58,712 nt of DNA from a virus. The stretch is taken from positions 1 through 58,712 of IMG/VR virus record IMGVR_UViG_3300049489_000482; one strand, 5' to 3'. Shown here in pieces: positions 1 to 9,697 of the stretch (the first letter of the stretch is position 1; each line of letters opens with the position of its first letter). The notes beneath the pieces are model-generated. The model had not been told where the DNA came from, did not search any database, and was given only the letters and a program-made list of their open reading frames with translations. A program made the position numbers and the translations under genes.

Positions 1-148
1 TGACGGTGGTATGGGCCTCGGGGTTGACAAAAAAACACGACCGGCCTCCAAGCACCGTCTCCAGTTTGTCCTCGAACGCACCCCACAATGCGTTCATCGG
101 AGCCGGTGTGATCGCCTCAAAGCCGGCGAGGTAGTTTACGGAAGCCAT
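1..148 (-). CDS. Partial, divergent second copy of the N-terminus of the large tail protein
   Basis: The ATG at 148 is the same start as that of the 1351-residue tail gene at the other end of the window, because 37-158 repeats 58591-58712. The first 37 codons are identical. Beyond base 37 the frame stays open to the window end but the sequence differs: after GGRS it reads CFFVNPEAHTTV instead of FLLVNREDKTTF, with V, N, E and both T conserved. This looks like a second allele of the same gene captured at the contig end, not noise. The start overlaps the stop codon of the upstream 601-residue tail gene (136-138), so the two are probably translationally coupled on the circular genome. Confidence 0.75.
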   Translation of the reverse strand, partial: MASVNYLAGFEAITPAPMNALWGAFEDKLETVLGGRSCFFVNPEAHTTV

Positions 149-158
149 ACCGGCTTGT
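37..158. repeat. Terminal direct repeat, left copy
   Basis: Bases 37-158 are identical to 58591-58712. Such an overlap is the usual sign of a circular assembly (circularly permuted or circular genome). Upstream of base 37 the two copies diverge but stay alignable codon by codon. Confidence 0.95.
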
Positions 159-1941
159 CCCCTCCTCCAGTAGGTCCAGATGTCGAGTTAACCTTCGGTG
201 TTCTGCGCCCGATTTCCACTGTGCTGCCGCCGCCGAAGATGCCGGTCGCGGCGGTCGCTCCGGTAGTCCATCGCCAGCGCTCACGCCGGTTCACGCGGTG
301 AAACTCGAGAAAGTCCTGCGGCGCCAGGTATTCCGGTGGCCCGAACTTCACGGCGGTTTCCCCGGTGTGGAACCGCTCGGTGACGCTGACGACCATCGCC
401 TGCATCGTCGCCCATGCGGCCTTGCCGCCCGTCAGGTTGAGGCGCTTCCCGACGTTGATGGTGCCGACGCACTCCTGGCGCGTGTCCTCGATGCTGCCGG
501 AATAGTGCAAGATCGCCGCTGAGTCATACAGAAACCGCGCCAGCCCTGCCGGTTCCGCCTCCCCATATGCATCGTCCGTGGCGTTGGAGTATGTGCCGGT
601 TTCGGCATCTGTGCTCACAATGTCCACTGTAATCACTTGTGGCGGGTTCCCACTGAGCCCGACCTTTTGCTGAAGCTCGCCGCCGGTTTCCGCGCTCCAT
701 TTTTCGTAGCTCAGTTCCGCCTTGATTGTCTCGTCCTCGCTTTGCACTCCCATCCAGTCCGGGATGGTGCCGACCGTCAGTTCGCGCGCCAGGTTCAGTT
801 CCCCGTTCCTTGTGCCCACAGCGACAGAGATGTTCCGGATGTATCCGGTCTTAAGCCACGGGATTTTTTCCTTCCACCACTCCAAACGCACGGCAGCGTC
901 AGCACTGAACGCGTCGATGGTGCCGACTTCGACCTGCGTTTTGATCGTGGTGCGTCTCGCCCCTTCCAGGTCGAACGTTACGACCATCACGCCGACGCCT
1001 GCGGTGTTCACGTCGGCCGGCCACTTCTGCTCGGTGATGTCCATGATTACCTGACCGTCCGCCTCGTTCCGTTTTTCGAAGCGGCAGACGACTCCGTCTC
1101 GCCGCAAGTCGTAGCGAGGCGTGATGTCCGACTTCACATTCGTCCCGTCGCCAAGCGCCCAGGTCACCGTTTCGAGCCGCTTCCAGATGCGGCAGTGGAA
1201 CGTCGGCGCTGGCTCATCGTTCTCGTCAAGCGTCGTGTAATCCCACCAGGTGACCGCGTCCGGCGACCAGCGCAGGATGTTCTTGATGACTTCCGCCACG
1301 GTGATGTCGCGATACTCGTTGAGCGCCACCGTGATCGCGTCAAAACCATCTGCGCCGGCCGTGCGGATGATATCCACGTCGCCGAGTTGAATGGCGACGC
1401 CGGAGCGGTCGATTGCAAACGTGATGGCCTCTTGAATCTGTTCCTCGACGGTGAGGATGGTCGGGATGCCGCCGACTTCCTCGTCTAGCACCACCTTCCA
1501 CGGGATGATGACGTGCGTGGTGTCCTTCGCCTCAAACTCCGCCGTTGGCTTCAGTGTCTCTGGGTTGATTGATCCGTCCCACGAAAACCACTGTTGCTGA
1601 AAGGTGATATTTTCCAGATCCCACCACGGTCCCACCGCGGTGTATAAATGCGTCTCGTCCTGCGGCCCGAGCACAACCGGGTGTTCTACCACCGTCCCCA
1701 CGAAGACAATGGTTCCCCCCGTGAGTGTTCCGTCAACGGCTTGGTTCACGTCGCGCCGCAGGATGATGCGGCTGCCGTTCGGGAAGGAATGCTCGGCGGT
1801 GCCGTCCTGCAGGGTCATGCGAAACGACAGCGTGTCCGGCGCTTGCGACTTGGTGACCTTTGTCACGTCGGGATCAATGGACCAGTCTGCCAGCGTGCGA
1901 TGGTCGCCGCCGTCCAGTTCTAGGGTCATCACGGTTGGCAT
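136..1941 (-). CDS. Tail protein (distal tail/tail hub candidate), 601 residues
   Basis: The gene directly follows the tape-measure gene (4 bases between them) and precedes the large terminal tail protein, the position where siphoviruses encode the distal tail and hub proteins. The product begins MPTVMTLELDGG and is rich in beta-type sequence. It ends in a Gly/Thr/Ser-rich tail (TGATAATGIFGGGSTVEIG). It has no signal peptide or membrane segment. The TAA at 136-138 overlaps the ATG of the next gene at 146-148, suggesting coupled translation. I recognise no named domain; the role is inferred from position. Confidence 0.7.
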   Translation of the reverse strand: MPTVMTLELDGGDHRTLADWSIDPDVTKVTKSQAPDTLSFRMTLQDGTAEHSFPNGSRIILRRDVNQAVDGTLTGGTIVFVGTVVEHPVVLGPQDETHLYTAVGPWWDLENITFQQQWFSWDGSINPETLKPTAEFEAKDTTHVIIPWKVVLDEEVGGIPTILTVEEQIQEAITFAIDRSGVAIQLGDVDIIRTAGADGFDAITVALNEYRDITVAEVIKNILRWSPDAVTWWDYTTLDENDEPAPTFHCRIWKRLETVTWALGDGTNVKSDITPRYDLRRDGVVCRFEKRNEADGQVIMDITEQKWPADVNTAGVGVMVVTFDLEGARRTTIKTQVEVGTIDAFSADAAVRLEWWKEKIPWLKTGYIRNISVAVGTRNGELNLARELTVGTIPDWMGVQSEDETIKAELSYEKWSAETGGELQQKVGLSGNPPQVITVDIVSTDAETGTYSNATDDAYGEAEPAGLARFLYDSAAILHYSGSIEDTRQECVGTINVGKRLNLTGGKAAWATMQAMVVSVTERFHTGETAVKFGPPEYLAPQDFLEFHRVNRRERWRWTTGATAATGIFGGGSTVEIGRRTPKVNSTSGPTGGGDKPVWLP

Positions 1942-1945
1942 GGCT

Positions 1946-4414
1946 TTATGATGGTCTGCTGTTCCGAACCTGTTGCTCGACGGTGGCTAGGCGCCCCTCG
2001 ATCTCCGCCATCAGGGCGATGGCTTCTTCTACCGGCGCCAACCCGGAGTTGATGCGCTTCGCTGCGCTGGCCAGCGCCTGAGCGGTGTCCCCAATTTCTG
2101 ACACGCTTGTGTTCAACGATGACACGTCCGGCGTTTCGCCTCGGGTTTGCGGCACATATCTTCGACCTGTGGTCGGGTCGTAGAATCGTCGTTCCTCGGT
2201 CACCTTCTGGATGTCCTCTTGCAGCTTCTTGTAGATGCCGCGGATTTGCTCATCAATCAGCTCGTTTTCCTGACGGTTCTTGGTCGTTCCGGTGCCCATC
2301 CGGAGTAACTCCGCCTGGATGTCCGCCCTGTCCCGCATCAGGTTGATGCGGCCCCTCACCGGCTTGCCATCCCGCCAGAAGTCTTCCGGCGGTAGGTCCT
2401 GCTCCATCGCGTTGTCGATGCGTTGCACGCGCGTTTTCAGCGTCGTCTCCCGCTCGCGGCGTTTGGCCTCCGCGATTTCCGACGCCGTTTTGATGCCCGC
2501 CACCTCCGCCCTGGTTTTTTCCTTGCCTTCCGCAGACGCTATTTGGCGTTCCAACGCAGCCATGCTGCGCTGCAATTGCGCGAAGATGGCAGCATACCCT
2601 TTTTGCAGCGCTTCCAGAGTTTGACTCTCCTCCGCGATTGCCTTGCCTCGGCTTTCCACGAATCCGATCTGCGTCAGCCGCCGGTCCTGACTGACTATTG
2701 TCCCCAACAGCCCCGCGGCGCCGCTGGCTTCACTGTGCGCCTGCTCTCCGGTCATGCCTCCCAGTTGCCGACTCATCAACGGCCCTGCACCTCCCGGCGT
2801 AAGCGCCGCCAGCGTGGTGATGGCGTCAACGTTGCTTCCGGCCAACGGCTGCAGCGTGTGTGCCCTGTTTTGAAAATAGCGCATCAAGGCCGGTGCTCCT
2901 TTGCGCTTGGCCGCGAAATACTCCGGGTCCTCCTGCCCATCCATTCGCGATTCAAAGCGCGCCAGAAGTTGCGCCAACTGCGACCGGGACGATGCTGACT
3001 CGCGCTGCAACCCTACGCGCTCCACCGCCAGGTCCTCCGTCGTCTTGTCGCCAGACGCCTCGCGCACGCGAGCGGCCTCCAACTTCAACGCCGCCACACG
3101 ATCCGCAGTGTCGGTCTGCTCCATTACCATCCGGTCGTGTTGGTCGCGTTGCAGTGCCAACCGCTTCCTCATCGCTTCCGTGGTGATTCCAGCCTTGCTT
3201 GATTCGAACTGGCTTTCTATCGCCGCCCGCCCCGCGATGTTCTGTGCTTCCGACCGCTCTCCTGCACCGGCCTCAAACTTGGCCAGCGCAATGCGTTTCT
3301 CATTTTCCAGTTGCTCCGCCTGTGCGTCTGCGACGGCCTGAATTTCGGACGCCAGCGCCTCCATCGCGCTGACCGCCTTACTCGCCTCCGTGGCGATGCC
3401 TTCCAGATATGCCTTGAACCGCTCCGCTCGCTCGGTGGCAGCACCCATGCTCTCCGCCAGATCGCCAAAGTTGTTTTTGAGCCCCGGCATGGCCGCAATC
3501 GTTCCGCCTGTCGCGTGCCTGATCCATTCAAAGGAGGTTTTCAACATCCCGGCGGTGCCTTGAAGCACGCCCGTCTCAGCGATGAAGTTGCCGACACCCT
3601 TGGAGATGTCATCCAGGTCGTTTTTGAACGACCGCCATTGTCCGGACAGTGTGCGCGCCGTCACCTCCATTTGACCGCCGCCCCGTTGCGCGAGTTGTTG
3701 GAACACTTGATCCAGTTGCTTGGCCTGGCTCGCGGTTTCATCGACCGTGATTCCGTAGCGCCGAAGGAAGCCCATGTTTCCGTTCATTGCTCGGGTCATG
3801 ACGTGTGCGGCTGTTTCGATGTCGCCGCCCATGATTCCCGCAAGATTTTTCACCCCTTGCGCGTAACGCTCCAAGTCGTCGGTCCTGACGCCCTGCTGCA
3901 CCAGTTTCGTCATTACCGCTATCCACGCCTCACCGCTCACAGTGGTTTCGTTTTGGAGCACCTCCGCCAGTGCTTGGAACTGCTCCCGTGCCTCTTCTGT
4001 AAGTTGTCCGGTTTGTGCGAGCGCCGCGTCAAACTTCGCGATCACTTCCTGCGCGCCCATGAATTCATGCACAGCGTGGCGCGCGTACATGATGGCGGAC
4101 CCGACGGCCGTGAACCCGGCCGCGACGGCTCCCAGCGGTCCCGACGCGAGTTCTGTCACCACCGATTTGAACCGCTCAAAGCCTGGGATGGCATCCGTTA
4201 CCCGGTGAACGCTGGCGCTGAGTTTGTCCGTCCAATGCGCGGACCCGTCGAAATTCGCCATAACGACGCGGACGCGTTGCAGCCGCGCTTCAAGCTCGGT
4301 GAAGTCCTTGCCGAGCATCTTGGCCCGGCCAATGTCGCGCTCTAGCTGCGCCTCGACGCTCTTGGCACCGCTCAGTTCCGCCGACGTTGTGATCTTGAAG
4401 TCGATGTCACTCAT
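1946..4414 (-). CDS. Tail tape-measure protein, 822 residues
   Basis: This is the longest mainly helical tail gene, lying between the tail tube genes and the distal tail genes. The N-terminal third contains the tape-measure core, with a hydrophobic stretch near residues 85-110 (GPLGAVAAGFTAVGSAIMYA) and the region around EVIAKFDAALAQTGQ and NLAGIMGGDIETAAHVMTRA that is typical of phage tail-length proteins. The rest is coiled coil rich in Glu, Lys, Arg and Ala. It fixes tail length and is released on DNA ejection. At about 1.5 angstrom per residue this suggests a tail of roughly 120 nm. Confidence 0.9.
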   Translation of the reverse strand: MSDIDFKITTSAELSGAKSVEAQLERDIGRAKMLGKDFTELEARLQRVRVVMANFDGSAHWTDKLSASVHRVTDAIPGFERFKSVVTELASGPLGAVAAGFTAVGSAIMYARHAVHEFMGAQEVIAKFDAALAQTGQLTEEAREQFQALAEVLQNETTVSGEAWIAVMTKLVQQGVRTDDLERYAQGVKNLAGIMGGDIETAAHVMTRAMNGNMGFLRRYGITVDETASQAKQLDQVFQQLAQRGGGQMEVTARTLSGQWRSFKNDLDDISKGVGNFIAETGVLQGTAGMLKTSFEWIRHATGGTIAAMPGLKNNFGDLAESMGAATERAERFKAYLEGIATEASKAVSAMEALASEIQAVADAQAEQLENEKRIALAKFEAGAGERSEAQNIAGRAAIESQFESSKAGITTEAMRKRLALQRDQHDRMVMEQTDTADRVAALKLEAARVREASGDKTTEDLAVERVGLQRESASSRSQLAQLLARFESRMDGQEDPEYFAAKRKGAPALMRYFQNRAHTLQPLAGSNVDAITTLAALTPGGAGPLMSRQLGGMTGEQAHSEASGAAGLLGTIVSQDRRLTQIGFVESRGKAIAEESQTLEALQKGYAAIFAQLQRSMAALERQIASAEGKEKTRAEVAGIKTASEIAEAKRRERETTLKTRVQRIDNAMEQDLPPEDFWRDGKPVRGRINLMRDRADIQAELLRMGTGTTKNRQENELIDEQIRGIYKKLQEDIQKVTEERRFYDPTTGRRYVPQTRGETPDVSSLNTSVSEIGDTAQALASAAKRINSGLAPVEEAIALMAEIEGRLATVEQQVRNSRPS

Positions 4415-4455
4415 ACGGTGTCCCCCTTACGCCGGGGCGTGCGGTGCGGCGAGGA

Positions 4456-4908
4456 TTATTGCGGCGCGGAAGGCGGCGCGATCGGGTCGATGTCGAGAAT
4501 CGGCTCGAGCGCGGCGATGTCGGCCGCCGAGATTCGAGCGTCGGCAGGGAGCGTGATCTTGTGGTTCAGGAACAGTTCCACGCTGGTCTGGCAGAGCGCG
4601 GTCATCTCCGCGTGAAAGGTCGCCTCGTTCTCCGGGAGGACGCGGAAGCGCTCGGGCGAATACGGCTTTCCCTTGTTCGGGTTCGGCTTGTCACCAACCG
4701 TCTCACGGTCATCCACGACCAGTGCGCCATGCCGCTTCACCGCAGCGTTCCTGGCCTTCATGTAGTCGTCCGCAGCCGTCTGCATCTCCCGCGCACATCG
4801 GGCGATGGCGTAGGCGTCCTTTGGAGCGAGCTCGATCTTTCGGAGCGCGTTGAATGCTGCGGCGAAACCGCCGTTGATGATGGTGCCGAGAGGAAGTGTG
4901 AGTTTCAT
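4456..4908 (-). CDS. Hypothetical protein upstream of the tape-measure gene, 150 residues
   Basis: I chose the ATG at 4908 (MKLTLPLGTIINGGFAAAF), which follows an A-rich stretch, over longer non-ATG starts. The protein is mostly helical, with a C-terminal Asp/Pro-rich end. Its place just before the tape-measure gene is where many siphoviruses encode tail assembly chaperones, but I see no frameshift signal and no recognisable family, so this is only a positional suggestion. Confidence 0.6.
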   Translation of the reverse strand: MKLTLPLGTIINGGFAAAFNALRKIELAPKDAYAIARCAREMQTAADDYMKARNAAVKRHGALVVDDRETVGDKPNPNKGKPYSPERFRVLPENEATFHAEMTALCQTSVELFLNHKITLPADARISAADIAALEPILDIDPIAPPSAPQ

Positions 4909-4991
4909 GGTGGTCGTTGTTTTCGTTGCGCTGTTTGTAGGTGCTGCCGTTCCGTTCGGCAAACCATTTCTCCACCAGCCTGTGGGCGGCT

Positions 4992-5687
4992 TTAGAAGCT
5001 GGCGTAGAACAGCCCCGAGCCGCTGTTGTAGAGGTCGGCCACTTCGGTGTCGGACAGCGCCCGGCCCCACACGCCGAACTCGTCGAGGACTCCGTTGGAC
5101 TGGTAGCCCCACGACTCGGTTCCAATGTAGAGCACCGGGCTTGAGGAAGCGTTCAGAACACCAATCGAGCCGGAGGTGTTCTCGACGCCGTTCAGGAACA
5201 GGCTGAGTTCGCTGGCGTCCTTGTCGTAGCGGACGACGATGTGATACCAGGTGTCATTGCTGAGTGTAGTCGCGTCAGACGCCGACTGCCAGCCGCCGTC
5301 GTAGTGCCACACCGTCAGCGTGCCGCCGGTCAGGCGCAGCGCCACGCCGCCGAACGCTTCCCACGACCATATAGCCTGATCCACGCTGTTGTCGGGTGTC
5401 TTGAACCACAGGCTGACCGTGTAGCTCGCATCGTTCATCGGGAACGCCGTTGTGCCACTCTCAGTCAGGTAGCCCGGCCCGGTGCCGGCGTCCAGTGCGT
5501 TGCCGTCCTTGCCGGTGACGTAGCCGACCGTCCCGGTTTCTGTCAGGTCAACATTGGTGGTGTGCGCGTCGGTGGCGTCGTCCAGCGAGTAGTAAGCCCA
5601 CAGGGTGTCCAAGAACCCACCGCCGCCACCGCCTCCGCCCGGTTGCCCAGCGGCCAGCAGTGCTGGATTTGAAAGGCCAAATTTCAC
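4992..5687 (-). CDS. LamG/concanavalin-like lectin-fold protein, probable tail adhesin, 231 residues
   Basis: The GTG start at 5687 overlaps the TGA of the upstream fibre gene (GTGA). After residue 20 comes a run of eight glycines, then a LamG-type jelly-roll domain: WAYYSLDDATDAHTTN, YTVSLWFKTP, WYHIVVRYDKD, LSLFLNGV and the closing DEFGVWGRALSDTEVADLYN, which is diagnostic for the laminin G-like fold. Such domains bind sugars. Located next to a fibre gene, it probably helps the virion attach to host surface glycans. The glycine run is encoded by a GC-rich triplet repeat that could vary in length. Confidence 0.85.
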   Translation of the reverse strand: MKFGLSNPALLAAGQPGGGGGGGGFLDTLWAYYSLDDATDAHTTNVDLTETGTVGYVTGKDGNALDAGTGPGYLTESGTTAFPMNDASYTVSLWFKTPDNSVDQAIWSWEAFGGVALRLTGGTLTVWHYDGGWQSASDATTLSNDTWYHIVVRYDKDASELSLFLNGVENTSGSIGVLNASSSPVLYIGTESWGYQSNGVLDEFGVWGRALSDTEVADLYNSGSGLFYASF

Positions 5688-7465
5688 ACGTTTTCCACGT
5701 AGGTCGCCAGAACGTCGCTGTCCGTTGTCCCCAAGCACTTCAGCGCCAGCAGCGCTGTGGCTGACGCCGTCATCGCGGCCGGCGCTCCCCCGGTGTTGAA
5801 CCACCGCCATCCCGCTGGCCAAGTCAGGCTTCGCGCGGACCCGTCGTCCGTCAACACCACCAGCACGCCGCGCCCAGCGGCCTTGTTGCTGAATGTGAAC
5901 GTGGAAATGTCCTCGTCCACATCAACGGTGATCACTCCCGCCCCGGCAGCGTCGATCACCAATGTTCCGGACGCAATGGCTGCGGCATCCACGGTGTCGC
6001 GCAGTGATTCCACGATCACCTCCCCGGTGAATGTGTCGCCGTCAATGTCGGCCGGCGTGTAGCCGAGCGCGGCCTGCTTCGCGTTGAACGCGATCCAGTC
6101 GTCCTTGTCGAGATACCCGTCGTGCGTCGAGTCCGCGACGTGCATGGAGATGATGCCTGTGGTGCTGCTGTAGTCCACCGGCCCAGCCCCGGACACCGCT
6201 GCCCTGGCTCGTGCATCGGTGTAGTAGAGGTTGCCGCCCTCGGTCACGTCGTCGGTGTCGTAGTCTCCCGACGCGGCGACCACGGCTCCGGTGCGGCCAT
6301 GCACCGAAGTGACCGGGGACCATGTCGCCAAGTCGCCTTTTTTGGCCACCGTGTCGTTGTCCACGGAATACGCATAGGTGTCGTCGCGGTACAACCCGAA
6401 GTTGTAGGTCCGGCCCGGTCCACCTCCCGCTCCCGGATGCTCAACGAGCAACGTCGCCGCAGGTGCATCAAACCCTCCGTTGTCCACCGTCACCGACACC
6501 ACCACCGTTCCACCGCGTTTGCCGTGGAGGATGACGTCGTGGTATGTTGCGGCTCCGGTGACGTCCCCAGTGATTGCTGGGTCGTCGAAACTAAGCCCCG
6601 AAATCGCCGGGTCCGTCAGCGTGCAAGCCGCCAGCGTCCACCCAGTGAGCGTTCCAGCGGTGCCGCCAAACGTCGGCGAGTTGATCGTCGGCGAGTTGAT
6701 CGTCGGCGATGTCAGCGTCTTGTTTGCCAACGTTTCCACTGCACCGATGCGCGAGATCAATCCGGGGTTTGTGGACCCATCAAAGCCTCCGTTTTGCGTG
6801 CCCACGGTTTCGTTGCCGCACTGTCCATCGTCTCCTCCGGTGTCCGAGTCGAAATGCCAAAATTGATCGTCCTCATTCCAGATTTGCCACGCCGCCCGCA
6901 CAAAGCTGGTCTGAAATCCTGTGAGTCGCAGAAACCGCGCGTCACATTCATCCGCCGTGAAGTAGAGTGGATCACCAGGCTCGGGCGCGGTGCCGCCGAC
7001 GACGTGACCGTCCTGCTTCACCGTCAGCGTGGTGCAGCCGAGCGTGATGTTCCGAGCCGGCGTGTCATTGGTGATGGCGCTGATGACAACCCAGAACTGT
7101 TTTGAGTCGTTTGTTCCTAGATCGAGTTCGCTTTCTTCAAAGGTGAACGTGATCTCCACATGCTGCGCGGTTCCGGCCAACCAAGTTTCCTGCGTCGGGT
7201 TGGTGAACGGCCCGGCCACCGTCTTTGCCATCAGCGCTGCGCCGGTTTTGTCTGCCAGCGGCTTCACCTCGCACGTGATGCTGGAATACGCTGCGCCGTC
7301 CACGAGCGCCGTCTTCGCCTTGTCGCTGAACAGCCCGAGTTGAATGGACAGGTCTGTTCCCGCCCACATGTCCGGCGTCGAGCCGGTGACGGCATCCTGC
7401 CACTGGTCGGTGCTCCGCACGTTCAGCGCGGCCCGGATTAAGTCTCTGCGGATGATGTCTGGCAT
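5684..7465 (-). CDS. Tail fibre-like protein, 593 residues
   Basis: The N-terminal part (MPDIIRRDLIRAALNVRS) is followed by beta-rich repeats. Around residue 390-425 is the fibre motif VHGRTGAVVAASGDYDTDD followed by GGNLYYTDARARAAV, which is common in phage fibre and baseplate-attached proteins. A short tandem repeat INSPT occurs three times at about 6668-6720. The C-terminus is a beta-sandwich-like segment (TFTFSNKAAGRGVLVVLTDD). Its neighbours are a tail gene upstream and the LamG adhesin downstream, with overlapping GTGA. It probably contributes to host attachment. Confidence 0.8.
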   Translation of the reverse strand: MPDIIRRDLIRAALNVRSTDQWQDAVTGSTPDMWAGTDLSIQLGLFSDKAKTALVDGAAYSSITCEVKPLADKTGAALMAKTVAGPFTNPTQETWLAGTAQHVEITFTFEESELDLGTNDSKQFWVVISAITNDTPARNITLGCTTLTVKQDGHVVGGTAPEPGDPLYFTADECDARFLRLTGFQTSFVRAAWQIWNEDDQFWHFDSDTGGDDGQCGNETVGTQNGGFDGSTNPGLISRIGAVETLANKTLTSPTINSPTINSPTFGGTAGTLTGWTLAACTLTDPAISGLSFDDPAITGDVTGAATYHDVILHGKRGGTVVVSVTVDNGGFDAPAATLLVEHPGAGGGPGRTYNFGLYRDDTYAYSVDNDTVAKKGDLATWSPVTSVHGRTGAVVAASGDYDTDDVTEGGNLYYTDARARAAVSGAGPVDYSSTTGIISMHVADSTHDGYLDKDDWIAFNAKQAALGYTPADIDGDTFTGEVIVESLRDTVDAAAIASGTLVIDAAGAGVITVDVDEDISTFTFSNKAAGRGVLVVLTDDGSARSLTWPAGWRWFNTGGAPAAMTASATALLALKCLGTTDSDVLATYVENV

Positions 7466-7474
7466 GGTGTGTCC

Positions 7475-7897
7475 TTATGCGCTCGTTAGTTTTCCACCAA
7501 CGACAATGTAGGCGTGTGTGACGGAAGCTCCCTTGTGCTCAACAAGCACGACCGACGGAACGCCTCCGGTCATGAACTTGGATGTGGTCCCGGAGCCGGT
7601 GTCGGCGGTGGACAGAAATTCGATCCGCCCAACTCGCGGCACCGCGTCCTCGTGCTCCAGAAGAAACTGCTCCGCCTCGTAGTTGGTAGCAAACGTTCTT
7701 TTTACCTGGAACTCGAATGTGTTCCGCGTGTTCTTGCGGTCGAAAACCTCAACGCTGGCCGCACGGAATTTCTCGACGACTTGAAGAAGCCGCACGCCGT
7801 TCTGGCGCAACCCTGCGGGTGCCTCAGAAGGAACATTCCCGGCGAGCGTGAACGGCGCGCTCGGGGGGACGGTCTGCGGCGTGATCGTGATCTTCAT
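7475..7897 (-). CDS. Tail-associated hypothetical protein, 140 residues
   Basis: The start ATG is at 7897, nine bases after the tail tube gene. The protein begins MKITITPQTVPPSAPF. A region FEFQVKRTFATNYEAEQFLLEHEDAVPRVG recalls tail proteins of the same module in other phages, but I cannot name the family. It lies between the tail tube and fibre genes. Confidence 0.6.
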   Translation of the reverse strand: MKITITPQTVPPSAPFTLAGNVPSEAPAGLRQNGVRLLQVVEKFRAASVEVFDRKNTRNTFEFQVKRTFATNYEAEQFLLEHEDAVPRVGRIEFLSTADTGSGTTSKFMTGGVPSVVLVEHKGASVTHAYIVVGGKLTSA

Positions 7898-7906
7898 TCA
7901 TCGGAC

Positions 7907-8866
7907 TCACGCGAGGGTGAACAGCGGCCCGTTGACGCCGCTCGGGAACGAGCGCGTTGCGAGGAAGCCGAACTCGCCGCCGCGCAGCGTTGTGTTGCCG
8001 AACTTGAACCCGGCCTGCTTCAGCGCCGCGTTCTTCACCACCACCGTCGGTGACGAGCCGCTCACAGGCGCGATGGTGAAGTCGTGTGAGGTTGCGTTGC
8101 GTGACCGGCCGCGTGTGGCACCGCTGCCTTGGATGCCGAGCGCGGAGATCATGTTCGCCTCCGTGACGCCGACCGGGATGCACCGCGCCATGACGCCGAC
8201 GTCCGCCAGCGTCATGCCCTGCGTGCCGGTCCCGTCAACCTCGGTCGGATCAAACCTGGTGTCGAACGCCACAACGACGCCGGTGCTGGTGCTGAACGAG
8301 TCGAGCGGAGACTGCCACGCGCAGGTGTAGGGCTGCGTGATGATGGCTGACGGGTCGAACTCCGTATCCGACGCGGGAGCGCCTGCCGCGGCATTGATTG
8401 TGACGAGCGAGTTGTCCGCGCTCCATGCGGTGTTGTCCTTGCGGACGCAGGTGAACTGCACTTGACCGAGCAGCGTCTTGGTGCTCGCCAGCGTGATGTC
8501 CGGCATCTTGGTGACCGCCGCAGCGTGGAACGTGTACGTGGTGCCAGCCAGCGTGTGGATGACCAGCGGACTGTCTCCGGCGGTTCCGTCTGCGGCGGTG
8601 AAGATCTCCGCGCCGATGGTGAGGATGGCTCCGTCCTGGTTGCTGAAGTATGGATAGAGCACTTCGAGGCTTTCCCACTCGCCGACGGGCGTGAACGAAA
8701 TTTGCGGAAGCACGTCTTTGTCTCGCTCGTCCACCTTGCCCAGCGCCGACGTTTCCACGCTGAACGTCTCAATGTTGAAGTTCAGGTCGATGTCGCCCTG
8801 GCTCCAGAAGGTCGCTCCGCGATACGTGATGAGCGCCGGCCCGCGGATGATAGATGATCTTGTCAT
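7907..8866 (-). CDS. Major tail tube protein candidate, 319 residues
   Basis: I use the ATG at 8866 (MTRSSIIRGPALITYRGATF). The phrase RGPALITYRGATFWSQGDI and the alternating beta pattern fit siphovirus tail tube subunits that start with a statement of material type (VEVGPALVTYNG-like). The position after head completion genes and before fibres supports it. It has no membrane segments. The longer upstream frame uses only a non-ATG start and reads low-quality sequence. Confidence 0.65.
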   Translation of the reverse strand: MTRSSIIRGPALITYRGATFWSQGDIDLNFNIETFSVETSALGKVDERDKDVLPQISFTPVGEWESLEVLYPYFSNQDGAILTIGAEIFTAADGTAGDSPLVIHTLAGTTYTFHAAAVTKMPDITLASTKTLLGQVQFTCVRKDNTAWSADNSLVTINAAAGAPASDTEFDPSAIITQPYTCAWQSPLDSFSTSTGVVVAFDTRFDPTEVDGTGTQGMTLADVGVMARCIPVGVTEANMISALGIQGSGATRGRSRNATSHDFTIAPVSGSSPTVVVKNAALKQAGFKFGNTTLRGGEFGFLATRSFPSGVNGPLFTLA

Positions 8867-8959
8867 GTTTGTGCTTCCTGGTTCCGCCAGTGGTCGCCCA
8901 GTGGCTTGATTCGATTTCCCGCTTACGCCGCGCACCCGTGGTTGTCACGGGAAAAAGTG

Positions 8960-9697
8960 CTACGTGAAGTCCAACCGCCCGCAGTCGCTCGGGATGTATC
9001 CGTCTTTGAAGGCGACGGCACGCAGCGAGCAGGCGCTGGCAATGGCGACCGGCGTCACGCCGTCCCACTGCTCCGCCGCCGCGTTCCCCTCATACGGGAG
9101 CGATCCGTCGATGGTGTACCAGACGACCGCCGAGGACGGGTTGACCGTGAACGTGGCTGTTGCCGGCGATGCCGTTCCGTCCGGCGCCTCGATTCTCTGC
9201 ATGGCCACCTTCCGGAGCGGCGATGGCCTGGCCTCCGTAGTGGCGAATCGCACCTCATACGCCACCGGCGCGATCGGATCCTCGACTGGAACGATGGTCG
9301 GTTCCTCCCCGATCATGGCGGTGAACAGCCCCGCCGACGCGTAGAGGTGGAATAGGGCGACCAGATGCCGCGCGATTTCCAGAGCGGCCTTGCCGGTGCC
9401 GCTGGCACCGCCGTTAAAGAGCGGGTCCTCGAGCACACGAAAGCTGATGCGAATCTTCACCGGCGATCCGGGGACGTTCTGTAACTCGATTGTTGCGAGC
9501 GGCGACTGAACCACGACGGCGGCGCCGATCTTCGAGTTCGTCTTTGTCAGCGTGGAGAGGGCGATCTGGACTTCACTTGAAAGGACGCCTTTGTCCTGCC
9601 GGAACGATGCGATGTTTTGGAAGAACGCGTCAGATAGGATTCGCTGGAAGCATTCGACCTGTGTGTCGGTCAGTGTTTTGTTTGCGTCGTCGCTCAT
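8960..9697 (-). CDS. Tail completion-region protein with C-terminal chitobiase-type domain, 245 residues
   Basis: Residues 1-170 resemble a tail terminator-like module by position (helical start, then SPVKIRISFRVLEDPLFN). The last ~60 residues form a separate domain: ATATFTVNPSSAVVWYTIDG, SLPYEGNAAAEQWDG and LRAVAFKDGYIPSDCGRLDF. This YTIDGSLP pattern is the hallmark of the CHB_HEX_C_1 / FN3-like domains in bacterial exoenzymes, here probably exposed on the virion. The start overlaps the stop of the upstream gene (ATGA at 9694-9697). Confidence 0.65.
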   Translation of the reverse strand: MSDDANKTLTDTQVECFQRILSDAFFQNIASFRQDKGVLSSEVQIALSTLTKTNSKIGAAVVVQSPLATIELQNVPGSPVKIRISFRVLEDPLFNGGASGTGKAALEIARHLVALFHLYASAGLFTAMIGEEPTIVPVEDPIAPVAYEVRFATTEARPSPLRKVAMQRIEAPDGTASPATATFTVNPSSAVVWYTIDGSLPYEGNAAAEQWDGVTPVAIASACSLRAVAFKDGYIPSDCGRLDFT

